Shown here piece after piece: positions 40,059-49,189 of a stretch of 64,000 nt of DNA. Made by a program: the position numbers and the translations under genes. Under the pieces are notes generated by a model, which was not told the origin of the DNA, did not search any database, and saw only the letters and a list, made by a program, of their open reading frames with translations. Positions within the stretch are counted from its first letter, which is position 1; each line of letters begins with the position of its first letter. This DNA is from Hoeflea_A sp963921345 (lineage in GTDB: Bacteria > Pseudomonadota > Alphaproteobacteria > Rhizobiales > Rhizobiaceae): NCBI GenBank assembly GCA_963921345.3, contig CAWUFE020000002.1:806001-870000 (forward strand). Direction: 5' to 3'.

Positions 40059-41023
40059 CCCCCGCAGATATGGAAAACCGCATCGTCCGATACGGTGATC
40101 TCAAACCGTGCAAGACAGCCTTCATCGACGCCCACACGCCCGGCTCCGATCAGAAGGAGAATTTCACCGTGATCGGCGGTGGCGTGTCGGAAAGCCCCGA
40201 CCAGCATGTGCACATCGAGGAAACGCCCGGCTTCAATATCGGTGCCGCCGGGCAGCCGCCGAAATGCCGCAACTCGCTGCATTCGCACCGCACCGCGGAA
40301 GTTTTCTTCGTACTCAAAGGACGCTGGCGCTTCTTCTGGGGCCGCTGGGGCGACGCCGGCGAGGTCACGCTGGAGGAAGGCGATATCTTCAACATCCCGA
40401 CCGGCATCTTCCGCGGCTTCGAGAATATCGGCACCGACTACGGGATGATCATGGCCATCCTCGGCGGCGACGATGCCGGCGGCGGTGTCATCTGGGCGCC
40501 GCAGGTGATCGAGGACGCCAGCGATCACGGCCTGGTGCTGGCCGAAACCGGCCGCCTCTACGACACCAAGAAAGGTGAGTTTCTGCCCGAGGGGGTCGCG
40601 CAGATGCCGTTGCTGTCGGACGAGGAGCTGAAGGCGTTCCCGGAGCCGACCACGGCCGACGTCATTCCCAACTATGTCGCCCGCTACTGGGATCTCGTCG
40701 CCCTGTCGGACCACCACCCGGCAAAGGTGATCGGCCCCGACGCCAAGCTGAAGGATCGGCCCGGTTTCGAGGTGGACTTCATCACCCGCAACTCGCTTCC
40801 GACGGAACGCTACGTCTGCGACCAGCACGAGGTGCTGATGCCGGTTCGCGGTCACTGGCAAATCGAATGGGAAGGCGGATCGGCGGTGCTCAATCCGGGT
40901 GACACCTGCGCCGTGCCGCCGGGGCTACCGCACGCGCTTTCTCCCGCCATGACCGGCGAGGCAGCACTTTACCGCGTGCGCAATACCGACGATCCGGCCG
41001 GTCCGACCGCCGTTCACAACTGA
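40055..41023 (+). CDS. Bicupin-domain protein
   Basis: This 322-residue protein has two cupin barrels. Cupin 1 (~residues 70-150) contains LHSHRTAEVFFVLKGRWRFFWG with the metal ligands H-x-H and E; cupin 2 (~235-310) contains ERYVCDQHEVLMPVRGHWQIEWEGG and NPGDTCAVPPGLPHAL. The size and layout resemble gentisate-type dioxygenases and sugar-acid isomerases; I cannot choose between them. It is translationally coupled to the NTF2-like gene and followed by the RraA-like gene after 22 nt. Confidence 0.78.
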   Translation: MTPADMENRIVRYGDLKPCKTAFIDAHTPGSDQKENFTVIGGGVSESPDQHVHIEETPGFNIGAAGQPPKCRNSLHSHRTAEVFFVLKGRWRFFWGRWGDAGEVTLEEGDIFNIPTGIFRGFENIGTDYGMIMAILGGDDAGGGVIWAPQVIEDASDHGLVLAETGRLYDTKKGEFLPEGVAQMPLLSDEELKAFPEPTTADVIPNYVARYWDLVALSDHHPAKVIGPDAKLKDRPGFEVDFITRNSLPTERYVCDQHEVLMPVRGHWQIEWEGGSAVLNPGDTCAVPPGLPHALSPAMTGEAALYRVRNTDDPAGPTAVHN

Positions 41024-41045
41024 GCCAGACAGGAAAGCGAAACCC

Positions 41046-41756
41046 ATGGCCGAACAGGCAATCGAACCCGGTCTCCTGGCGCTGATGCGCAAGGTCGACA
41101 CGCCGACCGTGTGCAATGCCATCGAAACGGCGCAGGGCAAGCGCGGTTTCGCCGCCTTCACCCGCGGAACCATGCAGTGCTCGGCGCCGCTGGAGCCGCC
41201 GGTCGTGGGTTTTGCCCGCACCGCAAAGATCGCCGGCCTGGAACCGCCGACGGAAGCGCCCGACATCATCCGGGCGCGGCGCATGGACTATATGCGGTCC
41301 ATGGCCGCCGGCCCTCGCCCGGCGCTCGCGGTGGTCGAGGACATCGACTATCCCAACTGTATTTCGGCCTGGTGGGGCGAGATCAACACGACCGTTCACA
41401 AAGGCCTCGGCCTCTCCGGCGCGCTGACCAACGGCGTGATGCGCGATCTCGGCGATCTGCCGCCCGGCTTTCCGGTCATCGCCGGTTCGATCGGCCCCAG
41501 CCACGGTTTCGTCCATGTGCGCGAGGTCGGCACGCCGGTCGAGATCTTCGGCATGACGGTTCGCGAAGGCGATCTGGTGCACGCCGACCGACACGGTGCG
41601 CTGGTGGTTCCCGCAGACGTGATCCCGATGTTGAAAGCGGCGATCGAAAAACTCATCGCCACCGAACAGCTCATCCTGGAACCGGCCCGCAGGCCCGATT
41701 TCGATTTCGACAAGCTGGAAGCCGCCTGGGCAGCCTTCGAGGCGGCGCGGACCTGA
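41046..41756 (+). CDS. RraA-family protein (possible oxoacid aldolase/decarboxylase)
   Basis: The 236-residue protein shows the RraA/HMG-aldolase core: TPTVCNAIE, WWGEINTTVHKGLGLSGALTNG and the G-x-x-R-D magnesium/substrate site (NGVMRDLGDLP), ending with VHADRHGALVVPADV. Some family members are 4-hydroxy-4-methyl-2-oxoglutarate aldolases or oxaloacetate decarboxylases; others inhibit RNase E. The catabolic operon context favours an aldolase or decarboxylase that yields pyruvate. Last gene of the LacI-controlled operon, convergent with the TRAP permease. Confidence 0.82.
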   Translation: MAEQAIEPGLLALMRKVDTPTVCNAIETAQGKRGFAAFTRGTMQCSAPLEPPVVGFARTAKIAGLEPPTEAPDIIRARRMDYMRSMAAGPRPALAVVEDIDYPNCISAWWGEINTTVHKGLGLSGALTNGVMRDLGDLPPGFPVIAGSIGPSHGFVHVREVGTPVEIFGMTVREGDLVHADRHGALVVPADVIPMLKAAIEKLIATEQLILEPARRPDFDFDKLEAAWAAFEAART

Positions 41757-41787
41757 TCCGGTTCCGGTATCGCTGATCCCGAGCGCC

Positions 41788-44141
41788 CTACCCCGCCTTG
41801 GAAAGCACGCGGGGTGCATATCGGTGCCAGCCGACAAGGATCAGCGCGGCGACTGCTGCGGGGCCGAAGACACCGGGCGTCTTGAACAGGATCAATACGG
41901 CCAGGCCGAGACGGGCCAGCACCTCCCAAAGCGCCAGACGTCGCGTGTCGAAAGCCGAAAGCGCGCTCGAAATCAGGTAGAGGGCCAAAACAAGCCGCAG
42001 CAGAAGCGCTCCAAGGGCGCCCCATGCGACCTCGCCGTCATAGCCGGGCAGATAGCTGACCTCCCCCGACGAGCCCGTCGTCGGGTCGACCACCGCCGCA
42101 TCGATCAGCAGGATTTCCGGGTAGATTGCGAAGACGAACGGGATGATGAACATGACGATGCCGGATTTCACCGCGGAAAATCCGGTCGCCATCGGTTCGG
42201 CCTTGGTGATCGTGGCGGCGGCGAAGGCGGCCAGCGCCACCGGCGGGGTGATCGCACTCGCCACCGCAAAGTAGAAGATGAACATGTGGGCCGTGAAGAT
42301 CGAGATCCCGAGGCCGGCCAGGACCGGCCCCATGAGCAGTGCGACGTTCACATAGGCCGGCACCGCCGGCATGCCCATCCCCAGAAGGATGGCGATCAGC
42401 ATCGTCACGAATAGCGCGATCAGCATGAAGGCCACCGAACCGCCCCGCCCGATTTCGAGAGACTGGAGCCACCCCAGCACATCCAGCGAAATGAATGTCG
42501 GCAGCCCAGTGAACTGCAGACAGAAATCGATGATCGAAACCGCCAGGAACATCAGATAGAGCGTTGAAATCAGCACCCCGGCAGCGGCCAGCGCGTCGAC
42601 CACCTTGCCGGGTTTCGCCCGCACCTCGGGGTCGAGAAACAAGAGGCACAACAGTGAAGCGACGGCCCACCAGCCGGCGCTGCCCGCATCGCCGACCGAA
42701 TTCTGAACGAGGCGGAGAAACCACGACAGCGAAACCACTTCGCATTCGCCGTCGGTGAACACCCGCTCGGCGCCGAACAGGCCGCCCAACAGCCCACAAC
42801 CGACGCTTTCCTTCGTGGTCAGGAGAAGCAACAGGATCAGCAGGATCGGCCCGAAGATCATCAGCAGGTTCAACCGGTCCTGACCGTCCAGTTTCATCTC
42901 CTCGGTCAGTTCGCCGATCGCCTCGATGTTCTGTTTTCGCGCCTGGAACACGACCGAAAGGAACAGGCAGAAGAAGTAGGCCACGGCCGGGATGATTGCA
43001 GCAACGATCACTTCCGAATAGGGCACGACCGTCAGGGCCGCGAGGACGAACGCCGCGACGCCCATCACCGGCGGCATGATCGAACCGCCCGAGGAGGCCG
43101 CCGCCTCGACGCCGCCGGCAAAGACCTTTGAAAAACCGCGTTTCAACATCATCGGGATTGTCAGAACACCGGTCGACAGCACATTGACGATCGGGCCGCC
43201 GGAGATCGTGCCGAACATGGCGGACGAGACGATTGCCGCATGAGCCGGTCCGCCGCGCAAATGCCGGGTCCAGCGGAATGCGAGCTTGATCAGCGATTGT
43301 CCGCCTGCCGACGCGCCGAACAGCGAGCCGAGCACCAGATAGGGAAAAATGGTGTTCAACATGATGTCCAGGAATCGGCCAAGCAGTCCGGACGCGTTGT
43401 TGACCAGGATGTCGTGAACCCGGGGCCGCCCGTCCGAAAGCAGCCTGGGTTCGCCGGCCAGCTTGGTCATCAGATATTTGTTGATGTCGTCGGGGCCATG
43501 GAAATACCAGACGAGAATGGTCGCGATGGTGTAGAGCGCCACTCCCAGCGCCACCAGCACGAGCGGCAGGCCCCAGACCTTGATGTTATAGGCCAGAAAC
43601 ACCAGGACGGCGGCACCGACGATCAGAACCAGGAATCCGCCCGTATTGTTGATGCACTTCGGGTCTTCCACCGACGTCGGCTCTGGCAACCCGTAGAGTT
43701 CGGCGATTTCCTTTTCCTTGACCAGCGCTTCGGCAATCAGACGCTGCCGATCGCCCGTCAGCTGGTCGATCAGACAGATCGACTCGATCTCGACCACATA
43801 GGTCAGCGAAATGCCGAGCGCCATCGCCACCAGAGCGATGTCAAGAAACAGCCCCAGAGCGCGGAGCCATGCGGAGCCCTCGCTCCAGCTCTTCCAGATC
43901 GAGTGCCGCAGCGCGACACACAGCATCATTGCGGCGAAAGCGATGGGGTAGAACCATTCGGTCGGAAATTTGCGAATTGCGAACCACTCCAGCCCGGTAA
44001 GCTGCCGGAGTGCATCGTCAAGCCCGGGAATTCCGGGCATGGAGTTGAGCAGGCCGACCACGACGATCGCCACGGCAAGGCCGTAGGGAAGGGTCGACGC
44101 GAAGCCCCCCGCTCCACGCTGGTTTCGCTGTTTTCCGTCAT
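41788..44141 (-). CDS. Fused TRAP transporter permease (DctQM-type), apparent frameshift near the N-terminus
   Basis: About 780 residues with many membrane helices form a fused small-plus-large TRAP permease. The DctM-like part contains GPAHAAIVSSAMFGTISGG and VEAAASSGGSIMPPVMGVAAF, and later MGMPAVPAYVNVALLMGP. No ATG, GTG or TTG starts the main frame between 44216 and the first membrane helix. An ATG at 44141 with GGGGGT upstream opens another frame (MTENSETSVERGA). Adding one G to the G6 run at 44105-44110 joins both frames as SVERGGFASTLPYG. So either a base is missing or the gene is frameshifted; GTG 44073, inside the first helix, is a poor alternative start. Pairs with the TAXI receptor upstream. 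Confidence 0.8.
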
Positions 44142-44215
44142 GAGACGTACCCCCGGGTCGCTCAAGCCTCGCCGGGGCGAACAGGTCTCGCCCCGGCGAA
44201 ATCAGCAGACGAACG

Positions 44216-45259
44216 CTATGGTTTGGCGCAATCGGGAATAGTGTAACCGGCTTCCTCCCAGGCGGCCACGGCACCGGGATGATACTTGATCGGCATCGGA
44301 CCGCAGAGCGACGTCAGAGCTGGATCGGTCTCGCCGAGAAAGACGTTGCCCATGTAGGGCGTCTTGTTCTTGTACACCTCCAGGTTCTTCAGGAAGGCGG
44401 CGGTGAGGGCCTTGGCCAGTTCGAAATCCATATCGACGCTGACAACGTCACCGCCGACCTCGCCGGGTGCGCGGAAGGTATCATCCTCGGAAACCACCGA
44501 AATGCCAGGCCCGAAAAGATCTGGCGTTATCGGAAACTCGACGGCCACGGTCCCCGGCGCCTTCATGTATTTCTGCGTCGCTTCGCCCTCGAACTTGTCC
44601 TTCGGGAAAGACCATACCGTGATTTTTCCGGCAGCAGCCGCCTGCGACATGCGCGCGTCCGGGAAATTGACGGGAAGCACGTTCGCCGCCGCCGAGCCGT
44701 CGGTGATGGTCTTGACGGCCTGACCCCAATTGACCTGCAGTCCCTTGTATCCGTCACCCTCGTCAAGGCCCGTGGCCAACTTGATGACGGCCCGGGCCCG
44801 GTTCAGCGCGGCCCCTCTGGGCGGACCGTTGTAGATGGTTTTTCCGGCAATGTCCTGCCATCCGCCGAAGTTCTCGCTCTCATAGGCGAAGATTGGAAAG
44901 GCGGCGATGCGGTAGGTGTAGAGGACGGCGATTTTCGACGCCAGTTCCTTGCCCTGGTCGCCGAGTGCCGCATAAGGACCGGCCCCGCGCGACATCAGGA
45001 ACGGAAGAATGAAGGGCGCAGCCGCGATGTCCGTCTTGCCCTCCGCTACGTTCTGCACCGAGTTGGTCAGGGTCTGTCCGGTCGCCACCTGAATGTCGGC
45101 AACGCCTTCAGAGGCCGCGACTTCGGCCAAAGTCAGGATCGACGCTCCGACCGCTCCGGTCGGCGGACCGGTTTCCGCAGACAGGTTGGCCTGCGCGTAG
45201 GCGCCCGAGGTCATGGCAAGCGCTGCGACGAGGCCCACAACGGCGGTATATCTGGACAT
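44216..45259 (-). CDS. TRAP transporter solute receptor, TAXI family
   Basis: The 347-residue periplasmic protein has a signal peptide (residues 1-22, ending SGAYA) and TAXI-family features: an N-terminal sensing stretch TGAVGASILTLAEVAAS, VQNVAEGKTDIAAAPF, YNGPPRGAALNRARAVI and a late FLKNLEVYK. It binds a small anion or organic acid for the fused TRAP permease encoded downstream (75 nt on). It starts 20 nt after the sulfatase-like gene, so the three form one leftward operon. Confidence 0.87.
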   Translation of the reverse strand: MSRYTAVVGLVAALAMTSGAYAQANLSAETGPPTGAVGASILTLAEVAASEGVADIQVATGQTLTNSVQNVAEGKTDIAAAPFILPFLMSRGAGPYAALGDQGKELASKIAVLYTYRIAAFPIFAYESENFGGWQDIAGKTIYNGPPRGAALNRARAVIKLATGLDEGDGYKGLQVNWGQAVKTITDGSAAANVLPVNFPDARMSQAAAAGKITVWSFPKDKFEGEATQKYMKAPGTVAVEFPITPDLFGPGISVVSEDDTFRAPGEVGGDVVSVDMDFELAKALTAAFLKNLEVYKNKTPYMGNVFLGETDPALTSLCGPMPIKYHPGAVAAWEEAGYTIPDCAKP

Positions 45260-45279
45260 GGCTTTCCTCCCTTCTGTCC

Positions 45280-46911
45280 TTATTCTCCCACATGCAACGG
45301 CAGACTTTTCGCGTCCGCCTCCAGTTCTTCCCTATTCCAATAGCCGATGAAAATGCCGGGCGGCTCGCCTTCGTCGGTCATGGCTTCGACGACCTCGGCT
45401 GGCCTGGTAATCCGGTTGTGGTGCCTGCGAGACCATTCGAAATGCAGGCCGCTCAATCGCTCGATTTCATCCGAGCAGTCCGGGTCGGCACCGAGATCGT
45501 TGAGCTCGTTCGGGTCGGATTCGAGGTCGAACAGCATGGGCCGCATCTTCTCGACATGGATATATTTCCATCGGCCGTCGAAGATCATGGCCAGCCGCGC
45601 ATCGCCCTGACCCACGCCCACCATGCGACGTGCGTCGCGGGTCGAGTAATCATATTCGGAAACGCAGAAATCCCGCCATTCCGTGTCCTTGCCGTGCAAC
45701 AGGGGCTGCAGCGACAGGCCTTCAAGAATATGCGGCCTGGCCCTGCCGCCGAAGAACTCGAGGAAAGTCGGCGCAAGATCGATGCCTTCGACAAGCCGGT
45801 CCGTGGCCGTGCCGCGGGTCGCATCAGCCTCCCCTCGGGGGTCGTACACGATCAACGGGACGCGGGCCGAGCAATCGTAGAACAGGTCCTTTTCGCCCAT
45901 CCAGTGATCGCCCATATTGTCGCCGTGATCGGAGCAGAAGACGATCATCGTGTCGTCCATGCGCCCGCTCTCGCGCAGATGGGCGAAGAGCCGGCCCAAC
46001 TGATCGTCCAGTTCCTTGATCAATCCCATATAGACCGGCGCCACGAGGTCGCGGACCTCGTCGCGCGAGAAACTGCGGCTCACCCGCATGTCCATCCACG
46101 CCTGCAACAGCGGATGGTCGGACTGCCGTTCCGAGTTACCCCGGTTCACCGGCGGCAGATCGCCTGCGCAGAACATATCGTTATAGGGAGCCGGCGCCAG
46201 ATAGGGCCAATGCGGCTTGATGTAGCTCAGATGGCAGAGAAAAGGCCGATCGCCATGCGCCTCGATGAAATCGATGGCGCGGGTGGTGAGCCAGGCGGTC
46301 TCGGAATGCTCCTTCGGAACTCTTGCCGCATGGGGTGCGTTTTCGAGCACCCACCCGGAAAGCAGCGCCCCGTCCGGTCCAACAGCGGTGTTCGCCCACT
46401 CTTCCCACGGGTTTTCCCCGTCCATGCCGTGGTCGCGAAGGTACCGGTCGTAGTCCTCGGCATGCCGGTTCGGGTAGTCGCTGTGGTTGGTGCCGTCGTC
46501 CCTGACGAAAGCTTCGAACCCGCATTCGCTGACCAATGCGCCGATGATGCTGTCCGGCTCGATGCCGAGGCGCTTCATCCCTTCCCGGTCGGTTGTCATG
46601 TGAGTCTTGCCGACCAGTGCACATTTGATACCGATTTCCCTGAGGTGATCGCCGAGCGTCGGTTCGCCGACGCGGAGCGGGAATCCATTCCATGTCGATC
46701 CATGGCTGCGGACGTAGCGTCCGGTGTAATAGCTCATCCGGCTCGGCCCACAGATCGGCGACTGCACATATGCGCGGTCGAACCGAACGCCCTGCGACGC
46801 CAGCCAGTCCAGATTGGGCGTGTCGATGTGCCTGGCACCGTAACAGCTGAGATAGTCCCACCTCAGCTGGTCGGCCATGATCCACAAGACGTTGCGTGCC
46901 TTGCCGGTCAT
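45280..46911 (-). CDS. Sulfatase / phosphonate monoester hydrolase-like enzyme
   Basis: This 543-residue enzyme of the alkaline phosphatase superfamily has metal aspartate D14 (IMADQLRWDY) and the formylglycine-forming motif C-G-P-S-R (C54), then GKTHMT, and the second metal site CSDHGDNMGDH. VPKEHSETAWLTTRAIDF and SEYDYSTRDARRM resemble rhizobial phosphonate monoester hydrolases, so aryl or alkyl sulfate, phosphate-diester or phosphonate-ester hydrolysis are all possible. There is no signal peptide: it acts in the cytosol, presumably on a compound imported by the TRAP system encoded downstream. Confidence 0.88.
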   Translation of the reverse strand: MTGKARNVLWIMADQLRWDYLSCYGARHIDTPNLDWLASQGVRFDRAYVQSPICGPSRMSYYTGRYVRSHGSTWNGFPLRVGEPTLGDHLREIGIKCALVGKTHMTTDREGMKRLGIEPDSIIGALVSECGFEAFVRDDGTNHSDYPNRHAEDYDRYLRDHGMDGENPWEEWANTAVGPDGALLSGWVLENAPHAARVPKEHSETAWLTTRAIDFIEAHGDRPFLCHLSYIKPHWPYLAPAPYNDMFCAGDLPPVNRGNSERQSDHPLLQAWMDMRVSRSFSRDEVRDLVAPVYMGLIKELDDQLGRLFAHLRESGRMDDTMIVFCSDHGDNMGDHWMGEKDLFYDCSARVPLIVYDPRGEADATRGTATDRLVEGIDLAPTFLEFFGGRARPHILEGLSLQPLLHGKDTEWRDFCVSEYDYSTRDARRMVGVGQGDARLAMIFDGRWKYIHVEKMRPMLFDLESDPNELNDLGADPDCSDEIERLSGLHFEWSRRHHNRITRPAEVVEAMTDEGEPPGIFIGYWNREELEADAKSLPLHVGE

Positions 46912-47101
46912 GCACCCCGTCTCCCACGGGCGAAGATGGCAAAGCGCAGCTTCACGCAGCCAGGGTCTTCAACCAGAACGGTGCAGGGTTCGAATTGTCC
47001 CATGGTCCCTCGACACTCTCGAACGTCGCGTTGGGACAATTCTTGACCAAGCCAGCATATCAGTCCAATATTTAGTCGTTAATATATTATGCGATTTTGA
47101 T
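46912..47101. promoter_or_regulatory. Divergent promoter region of the sulfatase-TRAP operon and LysR gene
   Basis: The 190-bp gap includes a markedly AT-rich island at 47057-47100 with TATATT at 47083-47088. LysR targets usually lie in such divergent regions. No unambiguous dyad or complete -35/-10 pair is visible. Confidence 0.4.
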
Positions 47102-48082
47102 ATGTTGATAGATCCGCGACATCTCGAGCAGCTTGCCGCCATCGTCGAGCACGGAACCCTGCATGAGGCGGCCAAGCAACTGGGAACCTCTCAACCCGCC
47201 CTGAGCCGGATGATCGGCAACCTGGAAATCCGGGTCGGCGTGCAATTGTTCGAACGCAGCAGCCGTCCGCTGCAGCCGACGGAAATCGGCCAGAAACTGG
47301 CGCATCACGGTCGCGCCATCAGGGCGATCCGGGAGCGCGCCTTCGAAGACGTCCAGCTTGGAATGCGCGGCATGAGCGGCGAACTCAAAATAGGCGCGCC
47401 GCCGTTCCTGTGCGAACGGCTGGTCGGCGATGCGATCTCGAGCTTTGTCGGGCAGCGGCCCAGAATCGAGGTCAAGCTGATTTCGGATTACTTTCCTCAA
47501 CTCGAGCGCAAGGCACTGCTCAACCAGATCGACGTGGTGATCTGCCCGCTGAAACTGTTGAGTGCGTCGAGGGAAGAATTGGCCGTCGAGCCCCTGTTTT
47601 GGGATGAACATGTGGTCGTCGGGCGACAACAGCATCCGCTGTCGAAACTGCCGCGCGTAACCGCAAAGGACCTGGAAGCCGCCACATGGATCAGCCATTC
47701 CGAACACAGCATGCTGCATATCGATATGGCCACGGCGCTGGCGTCCTATGGCGTGGCAAACCTGAGCATTGCATTCCAGAGTGAATCGGCCGCCGCCATC
47801 CTGGAGATGCTCCGCACCACCGACTTTCTGACGGTGCTGCCCCGCTATGCAATCCGCAATCCCGAGCCCGAAGGCGGTCTGGCGGTCCTGCCCGTTCGCT
47901 TTGAATCGTCGTCGATGACGGTCGGGATGGTCACCTCCACGGGGCGGCTGGAAAGCCCGCTGCTGGCGGCATTCGCCAACCACATGCGCGATTACGTGGC
48001 GCGGGACTTGTCGGAGAGGTTCCAACTGAACCAGGCAAAAACTCGAGTTGAAAACCGCCAGCACGGTGAGGGCGAGACCTGA
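47102..48082 (+). CDS. LysR-family transcriptional regulator
   Basis: This 326-residue protein has a LysR helix-turn-helix (HLEQLAAIVEHGTLHEAAKQL, TSQPALSRMIGNLE) and a co-inducer domain with MSGELKIGAPPFLCERLV, DVVICPLKLL and TTDFLTVLPRYAIR. The frame is open further upstream, but the ATG at 47102 gives the normal family start (MLIDPRHLEQL). It is divergent from the sulfatase-TRAP operon, the probable target. A hairpin overlaps its stop codon. Confidence 0.87.
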   Translation: MLIDPRHLEQLAAIVEHGTLHEAAKQLGTSQPALSRMIGNLEIRVGVQLFERSSRPLQPTEIGQKLAHHGRAIRAIRERAFEDVQLGMRGMSGELKIGAPPFLCERLVGDAISSFVGQRPRIEVKLISDYFPQLERKALLNQIDVVICPLKLLSASREELAVEPLFWDEHVVVGRQQHPLSKLPRVTAKDLEAATWISHSEHSMLHIDMATALASYGVANLSIAFQSESAAAILEMLRTTDFLTVLPRYAIRNPEPEGGLAVLPVRFESSSMTVGMVTSTGRLESPLLAAFANHMRDYVARDLSERFQLNQAKTRVENRQHGEGET

Positions 48083-48100
48083 AAAGGTCACACCTCGCCC
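48070..48100. terminator. Hairpin between convergent genes
   Basis: GGGCGAG (48070-48076) pairs with CTCGCCC (48094-48100), with an inner ACCT/AGGT stem around GAAA. It overlaps the LysR stop codon and lacks a good T tract, so termination is possible but not certain. Confidence 0.4.
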
Positions 48101-48181
48101 GACCTTTGGCATCGTGGGTCATCTCTCACCTTTCTGACGGCAAGGGGGCGAAGCTGCATCGCCCGACGTCGGCGAGCGGTC

Positions 48182-49054
48182 CTACTCGGCCGGCGGTGCG
48201 GCTGCCGTGGCGTGGCTGAGGCCCGGCCGGTCGAGCCGGCGCCGGATCATGTCGCCGATCACGATGCCCAGCGGAGCCGAGCCCCAGATGCATATCAGGA
48301 TGGCCGCGGCGTCGTAGTTTCGCAGTAGCGGATCGATGACGAACAGAATGACCCTGAACAGCCAGAACGAACCCCACATGGAACCGATAAAGCGGAACAT
48401 CCAGACGCGGTGCGCTTCCTTGTCGCCGGCACGCGCCTTGACGATACCCATGACCGCGCACGCGTAGACGAAGGCTGCCATGGAGTAGAAGCCGTATTCC
48501 GCCAGCGAGCCGCCATATTCGCCAACCGGTCCGTGTTGCGAGGCAAGCCAGGTTGCACAGATCACGCTCATGGTAAGCGAGGCGAACGTGATGCGGCCTA
48601 TGAGCCGATGCGATGATCGGTGTTCGCCGTAGCCGGGTCGGAACAGCTGGACATGCATCAGCACAAAGGCAACGGAGTTGATGGCGATGTGACCGTAGAG
48701 GAGGGTCAAACGGAACTCAGGCCCATTGGCAAACCGATCATAGAAAGCCGCACCCCAGGCGGGATGATTGACAAACCGATCGCCCCAGACGGTGCATGCA
48801 TTGTCTGCGCATCTCGAAATCGCCGCGGCGCTCGTATCCGAAGCAAGCCCGACATTGATCAAGACGTCATAGATGCCGATGAAGGATGTAATGGACGCCG
48901 GGACCCCGTTGACGAAATAGCCGATATTCAACAGGAGCATCAGCCCGATCCCGAACAGGAGGAACGGCCGGTAGGAATGACTGCGCAGACCCATGATCAG
49001 CAGTGCAGCCCAGACAACGAGCGCTACATAGACGGTCCCAACCAAAATCGGCAT
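48182..49054 (-). CDS. Integral membrane protein, DUF2306-like
   Basis: The 290-residue protein has roughly seven to eight hydrophobic helices (VGTVYVALVVWAALLIMGL; FLLFGIGLMLLLNIGYFV; and others). The second half contains HRLIGRITFASLTMSVICATWLA, with a histidine next to the membrane, and EAHRVWMFRFIGSMWGSFWLFR, the pattern of DUF2306 membrane proteins, which look haem-protein-like but have no known function. The ATG at 49054 has GGGAAGG upstream. It appears to be a single gene. Confidence 0.7.
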   Translation of the reverse strand: MPILVGTVYVALVVWAALLIMGLRSHSYRPFLLFGIGLMLLLNIGYFVNGVPASITSFIGIYDVLINVGLASDTSAAAISRCADNACTVWGDRFVNHPAWGAAFYDRFANGPEFRLTLLYGHIAINSVAFVLMHVQLFRPGYGEHRSSHRLIGRITFASLTMSVICATWLASQHGPVGEYGGSLAEYGFYSMAAFVYACAVMGIVKARAGDKEAHRVWMFRFIGSMWGSFWLFRVILFVIDPLLRNYDAAAILICIWGSAPLGIVIGDMIRRRLDRPGLSHATAAAPPAE

Positions 49055-49189
49055 GTCTGATACCTTCCCAGGCCCGGGCACCATCTCGCCCTTCAACCCC
49101 TCCCGGTCTCCCGGCAAAAGCCTAGCCGAGGGCAACACTGACAAATCACTGAGCCGGAAGCGGGGTTGTACAAGCGTGGCTACACGTCC

